13,712 bases of DNA from assembly GCA_937989795.1 (NCBI GenBank), contig CALKBB010000372.1, positions 1-13,712 on the forward strand, read 5' to 3'. The notes under the pieces were generated by a model. It searched no databases. It was not told the origin of the DNA and worked only from the letters and a program-made list of their open reading frames with translations. Of this stretch, positions 1-5,560 are shown one piece after another (position 1 is the stretch's first letter; every line of letters begins with the position of its first letter). A program made the position numbers and the translations under genes. This DNA comes from an uncultured Collinsella sp. (lineage in GTDB: Bacteria > Actinomycetota > Coriobacteriia > Coriobacteriales > Coriobacteriaceae).

Positions 1-592
1 CGGCAACGGGCTCGGCGTCGACCGGCACATCGCCCTCGTCAGCACCCTCGTCCTCGGCAGCATCTTCGCCGTTCGCAGCAGCGACGGCCTCGTGAGGATC
101 CTTGCCCTCGGCCTCGGCACGCATGCCCAGCACCAGGTTGCGCAGGCCCGCGACCGTACCGTCCACATCGGGAGCGGGCTGGTCGGCATGCAGATAGGCC
201 CAATCCATCATAAAGGTCGCCGAAGACAGCGCGCCGATGGCCAGCGCGTCGTCGGGACACGAAAGCTCGACCTCAAAGACACGCTCATCGTGCTCGCTCA
301 CACGAGTGCGGCCGCACGAAATGCTGCCGGCAAGCCCGGTCTCGTTCATGAGCTCGACCGTCACGTGCTCCAGCAGATGGCAAAGCTCGGTCTGGCCCAT
401 GCAGTCCTGGAACTCGCGACCGGAATCGCCCAGGCACAGATGCTTGGCAATCGCGGGCACCAGGTAGTACACGCGCGCCGTGGCTTCGATGTCCTCCGAG
501 GTCATGAGCGGCATGCCGGGGTTCACCAGCACATGCGCGCAGATCTTGTCCTCGCTGACGGTGACCTTAAGGATGTTGAACAGGCCTGCCAT
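1..592 (-). CDS. Stand-alone cyanophycin-synthetase-like N-terminal domain protein (C-terminus cut by window edge)
   Basis: Reading the minus strand from the ATG at 592 gives 197 codons without a stop to the window edge, so the C-terminus is missing. The start is supported by an AGGGGAG ribosome site about 4-5 bases upstream. Residues about 65-80 include QTELCHLLEHVTVEL, which resembles the conserved HxxEHV(A)LEL segment in the N-terminal domain of cyanophycin synthetases (seen by eye, not by search). No ATP-grasp or Mur-ligase motif follows: after about residue 165 the chain becomes an Ala/Glu/Asp-rich acidic tail (about 173-197), which looks like a disordered linker or end. The protein is therefore probably a small stand-alone version of that domain, cytoplasmic (no signal peptide or membrane helix), with unknown function. 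It lies 24 bp downstream of the CNNM/CBS gene and is probably co-transcribed with it. The reading frame is certain; the family assignment is moderate. Confidence 0.75.
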   Translation of the reverse strand, partial: MAGLFNILKVTVSEDKICAHVLVNPGMPLMTSEDIEATARVYYLVPAIAKHLCLGDSGREFQDCMGQTELCHLLEHVTVELMNETGLAGSISCGRTRVSEHDERVFEVELSCPDDALAIGALSSATFMMDWAYLHADQPAPDVDGTVAGLRNLVLGMRAEAEGKDPHEAVAAANGEDAAEDEGADEGDVPVDAEPVA

Positions 593-616
593 AACTCTCC
601 CCTACTCTTCCTTACC

Positions 617-1990
617 CTACTCGTCGCCGTCGTGCGGGTCCGCAGAGCCCGCACCCGACACCGTCGGCTTATCTGCCGAGGGCTCGGAATCCTTCTTATC
701 GGTTTCGGCCGGAGCGATCACGCGAATGAGCGAGATGCGCTGGCCACGCATCGACTGCACCTTAAACTTGTACCCCGCGACCTCAAACACCTCTCCGATG
801 TCGGGTACCGAGTCGCAAAGCTCCAAAATCCAGCCGGCGATGGTCTCATAATCATCGCTTTCCTCGAGCGGCCAACCAAGCTCAATCGCGTCATCGCACG
901 AAAAACGCCCATCGACGAGCCACTCGCGGCGCGAAAGGCGCGTGAGGTACTTGTTGTCGGGGTCGAACTCGTCCTCGATCTCGCCCACGATCTCCTCGAC
1001 GATGTCCTCGATGGTGATGATGCCGGCCGTGCCACCGTACTCGTCCACGACCACTACGATCTGGTCGTGCGAGGTCTGCATCTCGGACAGCAACGGCAGG
1101 ATGTCCTTGGTGTCGGGCACAAAGGTGGCGTCGCGCAAAAAGTCGGCGATGGGCTGGTCGCCCTTGCCGTCGAGCGAAGGCTGGATCAGGTCCTTGATGT
1201 GCGCGATGCCGGCGACGTTGTCGGGATCCTCGTGATAGACGGGGATGCGGCTAAAGCCGGTCTGGCGCATGGTGGACAGCACGTCGGCGACCGTCTCGTC
1301 GTCCTCGCACATGGTGGTGTCCACGCGCGGCACCATGACCTCGCGGGCAACGGTGTCGCCCAGGTCGAAGATCTCGTGGATCATGCGCTTTTCCTCGTCG
1401 AGCAGGTCGTCCTGCTCCGAGACCATGTACTTGATCTCCTCCTCCGAGACGTTCTGGCGGTCGTCGGCGCTCTTGATGCGCAGGATGCGGGCCAGGCCAT
1501 CGGAGCAGGCGCCGGTCAGCCACACGAGCGGGTGGGCGATCTTTTGGAAAAACGACAGCGGGCCCACGACCTGCTTGGATACGCCCTCGGCGTTGGCCAG
1601 TCCAATGCGCTTGGGAACCAGCTCGCCGATCACGATAGACACGAAGGCGACCGCGACGGTGATGATAACCGGCGCCAGGCCACGCGCGATGGCGGAGAGC
1701 GGCGCGATGCCAAAGCTCGTGAGCCATGTGGCAAGCGGGTCGGACAGGCTCGTCGAGGCGACGGCAGACGAGGCAAAGCCCACGAGCGTGATGGCGACCT
1801 GGATGGTGGCGAGCAGCTGGTCGGAATCGGCGGCCAGCTTAATGGCGCGCTCGGCGCGCTTGTCGCCCTCCTCGGCCTCGTGCTCCAGCACGGCGCGCTT
1901 AGCCGTGGTGAGCGCCATCTCGGACATGGAGAAGTAGCCGTTGATGAGGGTCAAAACGAGGGTGGTGATAAGGGAGATGGTTATGTCCAT
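617..1990 (-). CDS. CNNM/HlyC-CorC family membrane protein with CBS pair
   Basis: This 457-residue protein has the classic three-part layout. An N-terminal CNNM (DUF21) membrane domain (about 1-175) has helices near 4-22, 60-80 and 100-123 and the family motif GELVPK at 122-127. A tandem CBS (Bateman) module spans about 215-340, with VMVPRVDT at 218-225 and VDEYGGTAGI at 315-324. A CorC_HlyC domain (about 350-425) is followed by a charged, Ser/Asp-rich tail. Characterised relatives transport or regulate Mg2+/Co2+ efflux (CorC/MpfA type) and bind ATP at the CBS pair; the 'hemolysin' label in databases is historical. The length is typical. The ATG at 1990 begins with a membrane helix; GGAGG is present but about 15 bases upstream, a loose fit. 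The gene reads directly into the small downstream gene at 592. A Mg2+-related role is inferred from the family, and the substrate cannot be read from sequence. Confidence 0.93.
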   Translation of the reverse strand: MDITISLITTLVLTLINGYFSMSEMALTTAKRAVLEHEAEEGDKRAERAIKLAADSDQLLATIQVAITLVGFASSAVASTSLSDPLATWLTSFGIAPLSAIARGLAPVIITVAVAFVSIVIGELVPKRIGLANAEGVSKQVVGPLSFFQKIAHPLVWLTGACSDGLARILRIKSADDRQNVSEEEIKYMVSEQDDLLDEEKRMIHEIFDLGDTVAREVMVPRVDTTMCEDDETVADVLSTMRQTGFSRIPVYHEDPDNVAGIAHIKDLIQPSLDGKGDQPIADFLRDATFVPDTKDILPLLSEMQTSHDQIVVVVDEYGGTAGIITIEDIVEEIVGEIEDEFDPDNKYLTRLSRREWLVDGRFSCDDAIELGWPLEESDDYETIAGWILELCDSVPDIGEVFEVAGYKFKVQSMRGQRISLIRVIAPAETDKKDSEPSADKPTVSGAGSADPHDGDE

Positions 1991-2025
1991 CGGGAGTTTC
2001 TCGAACCTCCAAGATTCGGGACGTT

Positions 2026-2055
2026 AGGGTAAAACGTTGATGACAGATACAGCAA
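2026..2055 (-). promoter_or_regulatory. Possible promoter for the CNNM/CBS gene
   Basis: On the minus strand TTGCTG (2050-2055) and TACCCT (2026-2031) are separated by 18 bp, placing a start site about 28-30 bases before the ATG at 1990. The -35 matches the TTGACA consensus at four positions and the -10 keeps only T, A and the final T. This is a weak call based on spacing and position alone. Confidence 0.3.
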
Positions 2056-2100
2056 TTGCACTGGCGCCCAAACGAGGACGCGGACGCGCAGGCATGGTCG

Positions 2101-2784
2101 CTAGATTACGAAGAGGATCACCGCCATGAACTGGAAGATGCTGCCGGCGAGCACCCACAGGTGAAACACGCTGTGCAGATAGCGCACGTTTTTGGCGATA
2201 TAGAACGGCACGCCCGCGGTGTAGCACACGCCGCCGACGGCGAGCAGGGCAAGTGCCACGGGGTTGAGCAGCGACACGAGCTCGGGCAGCTTAAAGACGA
2301 CGAGCCAGCCCATCAGCAGGTAGACCAGGCCGCTTACCCAGTGCGGTTGACGCTCACGCATAAAACACTCGAGGGCGATGCCGATGATGGCGATGGCCCA
2401 CACGGCAAAGAACAGCACAGCGCCGCCGTCGTTTGCGAGTGTGATGAGGCAAAACGGCGTATAGCTGCCGGCTATGAGCAGGTAGATGCAGCTGTGGTCG
2501 ATAATGCGGAACACGCGTTTAGCGCCCGCGGGCTGAATCGCATGGTAGAGCGTAGAGGCTAGGTATTCGAGGATAATGCTGACGCCATAGACAATTGCCG
2601 CGGCCATGTGGGCCGGGCCCCCGCCGCGCAGGGCGGCGAATACGATCAGGAGCACCAGGCCCGCGATACCCAGCAGGCAGCCGACACCATGGGTGACGGA
2701 GTTCATGATCTCCTCGCCCACCGTGTAGTGTGGAACGGCCGCGGTCTTGGGTCGCGGCTTAGAACTGTCGCTCGAATCGGACAT
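2101..2784 (-). CDS. Hemolysin III / PAQR (YqfA-type) seven-helix membrane protein
   Basis: The product is a 227-residue integral membrane protein with about seven hydrophobic helices after a short polar N-terminus. The family signatures are present: GEEIMNSVTHGVG (23-35), the SxxYH motif STLYH (77-81), DHS (96-98) followed by YLLIAGSYTPF, and HSVFHLW (204-210) near the C-terminus. In PAQR/adiponectin-receptor relatives the His and Asp residues of these motifs form an intramembrane zinc site. Bacterial members are annotated hemolysin III but mostly affect membrane lipid homeostasis or have unknown activity. An in-frame TTG at 2802 would add six residues. I prefer the ATG at 2784 because the GGAGG ribosome site (around 2795-2799) lies 11 bases before it and the TTG falls at the edge of that site. 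It sits 110 bp upstream of the CNNM gene on the same strand and is divergent from the hydrolase. Confidence 0.92.
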   Translation of the reverse strand: MSDSSDSSKPRPKTAAVPHYTVGEEIMNSVTHGVGCLLGIAGLVLLIVFAALRGGGPAHMAAAIVYGVSIILEYLASTLYHAIQPAGAKRVFRIIDHSCIYLLIAGSYTPFCLITLANDGGAVLFFAVWAIAIIGIALECFMRERQPHWVSGLVYLLMGWLVVFKLPELVSLLNPVALALLAVGGVCYTAGVPFYIAKNVRYLHSVFHLWVLAGSIFQFMAVILFVI

Positions 2785-2819
2785 GCCGGTTACATCCTCC
2801 AACGTAAAGAGTTCTCAAC

Positions 2820-2849
2820 ACTATATCAAAGCGTCTAGGTACGTGCGAA
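2820..2849 (-). promoter_or_regulatory. Candidate promoter of the hemolysin III gene
   Basis: On the minus strand TTCGCA (2844-2849) and TATAGT (2820-2825) are separated by 18 bp. TATAGT matches the -10 consensus at five of six positions and the -35 at four of six. It would start transcription roughly 30 bases before the ATG at 2784. It lies back to back with the hydrolase promoter. Confidence 0.45.
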
Positions 2850-2891
2850 ATTTGCACCATACGTGACCCTTTGTTTACCCATTCTTTGCTT

Positions 2892-2905
2892 GTTGACGCA
2901 TCAAC
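2892..2905. promoter_or_regulatory. Operator-like palindrome 1, overlapping the -35 box
   Basis: GTTGACGCATCAAC differs at one base from the perfect palindrome GTTGATGCATCAAC. It completely covers the -35 hexamer of the hydrolase promoter. A second version of the same palindrome lies at 2937-2950. The binding protein is not identifiable; a TetR-, MarR- or GntR-type repressor would be compatible. Confidence 0.5.
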
Positions 2906-2921
2906 GGCGAACGTCCATAAT
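2893..2921 (+). promoter_or_regulatory. Sigma-70-type promoter of the alpha/beta hydrolase gene
   Basis: TTGACG (2893-2898, five of six to consensus) is followed after exactly 17 bp by CATAAT (2916-2921, five of six). The predicted start is near 2928, giving a leader of about 43 nt that ends in an AGGAG ribosome site 8 bases before the ATG at 2971. This is the most consensus-like promoter in the window. Confidence 0.72.
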
Positions 2922-2936
2922 GCGCTTGCATTAAAT

Positions 2937-2950
2937 GTTGATGTATTAAC
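2937..2950. promoter_or_regulatory. Operator-like palindrome 2, just downstream of the predicted start site
   Basis: GTTGATGTATTAAC differs at two bases from the palindrome GTTGATGCATCAAC. It matches the site at 2892-2905 at 11 of 14 positions, all differences being transitions. It falls at about +10 to +23, between promoter and ribosome site. Centre-to-centre distance to site 1 is 45 bp. Confidence 0.48.
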
Positions 2951-2970
2951 ATCTTATAGGAGAATACCGC

Positions 2971-3936
2971 ATGGCTCAAAACGCACGTTCCCATCGAAAG
3001 CTCAAGATAGCCGGCATCGTTGCGCTGGTGGTTGTCGTTGCGCTGCTCGGATTTGCCGGCAACTTTCTGTTTGACTTCGCGCTGAATCCCCGCGCGCCAT
3101 ACACCATGAAGATGATGCAGGATGGCAAGGACGCCGAAAAGGGCGAACAGATGGATGCCGAGGACACCGAGGCGCGGGCGTGGTTTAAGGACAACCGCAA
3201 GAGCAGCAGCCTTACCGCAGATGACGGAACCGAGCTCGCCGCTTGGTATTTTGCCGCCCCAGAGAGCACGCACGATTACGCTATCTGCCTACATGGATAT
3301 ACCAACGAGCCCATCGGCATGGCCCGATACGCCAAACGATTCCATGACCGCGGTATGAACGTACTCGCACCCGCCGCCCGCGCCCACGAGCGCTCCGGCG
3401 GCGACTATATCGGCATGGGCTGGCCCGAGCGCCTCGACATCGTCGCATGGATTGGGCGGATCGTCGCAGCTGACCCCGAGGCGCGCATCCTGGTCTTTGG
3501 CGAGTCGATGGGTGCGGCAACCGCCATGAACGTCGCGGGGGAATCTCTGCCCGCAAACGTGAAATGCATTATCGAGGACTGCGGTTATACGAGTGTTTGG
3601 GACGAGTTTTCTCTGCAGCTCAAGGACGTGTTCGGCCTGCCCAGCTTTCCCTTGCTCGATGTAGCAGACTTGGTGTGCAACGTGCGCGCGGGCTACGACT
3701 TTCATAAGGCGAGCAGCGTGGAGCAACTCAAACACGCGACGGTTCCCATGCTGTTTATCCACGGCGACCAGGACACCTTTGTGCCGTACAGCATGCTCGA
3801 CCAAAACTACGACGCGTGCGCCAGCAAGGTCAAGCAAAAGCTCACCATCCATGGCGCCACCCACGCCAAGAGTGCGCAAGTTGACCCCGAGCTCTACTGG
3901 AACACAGTCAACAACTTCCTCGACGAGTATTTTTAG
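2971..3936 (+). CDS. Membrane-anchored alpha/beta hydrolase
   Basis: The 321-residue protein has a basic N-terminus and one hydrophobic helix (about 12-36), so the catalytic domain is probably anchored and faces the outside. The alpha/beta-hydrolase features are complete: an HGYT oxyanion-type loop at 108-111, the nucleophile elbow GESMG at 177-181 with Ser179, the acid in HGDQDTFVP (probably Asp268), and the base His298 in HGATH. The pattern resembles the YqkD/BEM46 branch of serine hydrolases. An ester, thioester or peptide substrate cannot be told from sequence. The ATG at 2971 has AGGAG 8 bases upstream. It is a single-gene unit with a consensus promoter flanked by paired palindromes, so expression is probably repressor-controlled and inducible. 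Downstream it converges on the DUF362 gene and shares a terminator with it. Confidence 0.92.
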   Translation: MAQNARSHRKLKIAGIVALVVVVALLGFAGNFLFDFALNPRAPYTMKMMQDGKDAEKGEQMDAEDTEARAWFKDNRKSSSLTADDGTELAAWYFAAPESTHDYAICLHGYTNEPIGMARYAKRFHDRGMNVLAPAARAHERSGGDYIGMGWPERLDIVAWIGRIVAADPEARILVFGESMGAATAMNVAGESLPANVKCIIEDCGYTSVWDEFSLQLKDVFGLPSFPLLDVADLVCNVRAGYDFHKASSVEQLKHATVPMLFIHGDQDTFVPYSMLDQNYDACASKVKQKLTIHGATHAKSAQVDPELYWNTVNNFLDEYF

Positions 3937-3973
3937 GCAAATAGTACGGTTTACTGGTCTATCTGACCCCCTA

Positions 3974-4105
3974 TTTTCGGAAGTGCGGGGAAAATCTCGG
4001 GAAGCCCGTCCAGACCGCAGTTTTACCAACAATTTATCAGGGGTTTTGTTGCCAAAAAACGTCGTGTGCTCGGCGGTCTCGAAATTTGCCGCATACTTCC
4101 GGAAA
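3974..4105. repeat. 132-bp nested imperfect inverted repeat
   Basis: Several segments pair symmetrically about a centre near 4039. The outer arms are TTTTCGGAAGT (3974-3984) and ACTTCCGGAAA (4095-4105). Then come AGACCGC (4012-4018) with GCGGTCT (4073-4079), GTTTT (4020-4024) with AAAAAAC (4054-4060), and AACAA (4028-4032) with TTGTT (4046-4050). Nothing in it looks coding, and it is more AT-rich than the flanking genes. The 3' end overlaps the first bases of the terminator. It could be a miniature inverted-repeat element, a structured RNA, or an extended terminator structure. Confidence 0.55.
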
Positions 4106-4139
4106 GCCGCCCGTGAGGCTGTGCCCACGGGCGGCTTTT
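4103..4139 (+). terminator. Rho-independent terminator between convergent genes
   Basis: A perfect 13-bp stem (4103-4115 with 4126-4138, reading AAAGCCGCCCGTG and its complement) closes a 10-base loop and ends in TTTT. On the minus strand the stem also ends in TTT, so it can serve both the hydrolase (stop at 3936) and the DUF362 gene (stop at 4187). Confidence 0.85.
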
Positions 4140-4186
4140 GCTCTACTTGCGCCAGAAAAGCGCTTCATTTGTCCAATAACTAGGCG

Positions 4187-5392
4187 CTACTTGACCTCGA
4201 TGAGCTCGTACTTGCTCGTGCCCAGGCCGATCTTCTCGGCGTGTGCGATACAGGCGCGCCAGTCGGTGTCGGGATGCGTGATGCAGAAGGGGTCCTTGGC
4301 CTGCTCGCCCTCCAGATGCTCGTGGTTATGCTCCATCTTGGCGGCGCTGTCGGTGAGCTCGGTGTTGGGCAGCGGCTCGGATGCCATGACGGCATCGGCA
4401 CAGGCCTGGTCGATGGCGACCGGGTCAAAGCTCGCGAACATGCCGATATCGTTAACGATAGGCGTGTCGTTTTCGGGATGGCAATCGCAGTTGGGGCTGA
4501 TATCCATGGCAAGCGAGATATGGAAGCTCGGACGGCCGTCGACGACGGCCTTAGTGTACTCGGCGATCTTGCAGTTGAGCACGTCGGCCGCGGCGTCATA
4601 GCCGGGCTTGATGCAGTCCTGGTTGCATGCCGCAATGCAGCGTCCGCAGCCCACGCAGCGATCGTGGTCGATGGTGGCCACGTGCACCGTGCGAGTAGCG
4701 CCGCTGGCAAGCTCGCGCTCGCGGGTGTCGTCGAACGAGATAGCGTTGTGCGCGCAGATCTTTTCGCAGGCATGGCAGCCAACGCAGTGCTCGGTCGCGA
4801 CGTTCGGCTTGCCGGCGGCATGCTGCTCCATCTTGCCGGCACGACTACCGCCACCCATACCAAGATTCTTCATGGCGCCGCCAAAACCGGCCTGTTCATG
4901 GCCCTTAAAGTGGGTGAGGCTGATCACGATATCGGCATCCATGAGTGCCTGACCGATCTTGGCCTCGTGCACGTACTCGCCGCCCTCGACCGGGACGAGC
5001 GCCTCGTCGGTACCCTTGAGGCCGTCGGCGATGATGATCTGGCAACCCGTGGCATACGGGGTAAAGCCGTTCTGGTAGGCGGTGTCGATGTGCTCGAGCG
5101 CGTTTTTGCGGCTACCGACATAGAGCGTGTTGCAGTCGGTAAGGAAGGGCTTGCCGCCCAGCTCCTTCACGACATCCGCGACGGCGCGGGCGTAGTTGGG
5201 GCGCAAAAAGCTCAGGTTGCCCAGCTCGCCAAAGTGAATCTTGATGGCGACGAACTTGTTCTCAAAGTCGATCTGCTCAATTCCGGCGTGGCGGATGAGG
5301 CGCTTGAGCTTGTCGAGCTGGCTCTCGCGAGCATGCGTGCGCAAGTTGGTGAAGTACACCTTAGCGGGTGCTGCGGATGCAGTTGCGGTCAT
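4187..5392 (-). CDS. DUF362 family protein with two [4Fe-4S] ferredoxin motifs
   Basis: This 401-residue protein has no signal peptide or membrane helix. The N-terminal half (about 10-195) matches the DUF362 pattern as I recall it (KIHFGELGNLSFLRP at 51-65, HFKGHEQAGFGGAMKNLGMG at 161-180). A bacterial ferredoxin pair follows: Cys203, 206, 209 and 213 (CVGCHACEKIC) and Cys246, 249, 252 and 256 (CVGCGRCIAAC), enough to ligate two [4Fe-4S] clusters. A further NCDCH (301-305) could hold metal. The C-terminal part returns to the DUF362 fold (DPVAIDQAC, about 323-331). The family is common in anaerobes; its biochemical role is not established, so an electron-transfer or metal-handling role is inference. 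The start at 5392 has a GAGGGGAT ribosome site. It appears to be monocistronic. Confidence 0.92.
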   Translation of the reverse strand: MTATASAAPAKVYFTNLRTHARESQLDKLKRLIRHAGIEQIDFENKFVAIKIHFGELGNLSFLRPNYARAVADVVKELGGKPFLTDCNTLYVGSRKNALEHIDTAYQNGFTPYATGCQIIIADGLKGTDEALVPVEGGEYVHEAKIGQALMDADIVISLTHFKGHEQAGFGGAMKNLGMGGGSRAGKMEQHAAGKPNVATEHCVGCHACEKICAHNAISFDDTRERELASGATRTVHVATIDHDRCVGCGRCIAACNQDCIKPGYDAAADVLNCKIAEYTKAVVDGRPSFHISLAMDISPNCDCHPENDTPIVNDIGMFASFDPVAIDQACADAVMASEPLPNTELTDSAAKMEHNHEHLEGEQAKDPFCITHPDTDWRACIAHAEKIGLGTSKYELIEVK

Positions 5393-5475
5393 AGATCTAT
5401 CCCCTCGGTCTATATGGCGTTACAGACATAAGAGGATGGTACCCGTTGAAGTAGGGTCAAAGTCAAGCGCGAAAC

Positions 5476-5534
5476 CTAGTCGTTGGGGACGTCCCTTTCC
5501 TGCCGGGCGGCGAAAGAATGTCCCCAGCGACTAG
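5476..5534. repeat. 59-bp REP/BIME-like hairpin with GGGGAC cores
   Basis: The arms CTAGTCGTTGGGGAC (5476-5490) and GTCCCCAGCGACTAG (5520-5534) pair over 15 bp with a single G-T wobble. Inside, CTTTC (5495-5499) pairs with GAAAG (5512-5516) around a GC-rich loop. It lies downstream of the permease stop and upstream of the DUF362 gene, between same-strand genes. It lacks the T-run of a canonical terminator on the minus strand. Confidence 0.65.
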
Positions 5535-5560
5535 TCTTTTAAGAACGTCCCCGATGACTA
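5531..5560 (+). repeat. 30-bp repeat, copy A (matches 9041-9070 inverted)
   Basis: Compared with the reverse complement of 9041-9070, 27 of 30 bases are identical, including an uninterrupted TTTAAGAACGTCCCC. It shares CTAG with the right arm of the adjacent 59-bp hairpin and runs into the stop codon of the FtsX-type permease (5558-5560). Confidence 0.7.

Noticed and set aside
92..2032. 646-residue open frame on the plus strand
   Set aside because: It lies antisense to two well-supported minus-strand genes, is His/Arg/Gly/Leu-rich with no recognisable domain, and is the expected by-product of GC-rich third positions on the other strand.
3289..4128. 279-residue open frame on the minus strand
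   Set aside because: Antisense to the hydrolase and running across the inverted repeat and into the terminator; no domain and no plausible ribosome site.
4241..5431. 396-residue open frame on the plus strand
   Set aside because: Antisense shadow of the DUF362 gene, whose cysteine motifs and ribosome site establish the minus-strand reading; the plus-strand product has no motif.
5393..5470. MerR-like promoter upstream of the DUF362 gene (TTGACTTTGACC with ACCC/GGGT dyad)
   Set aside because: The dyad arms are only four bases and no -10 hexamer falls at the 19-20 bp spacing that MerR-type promoters require.
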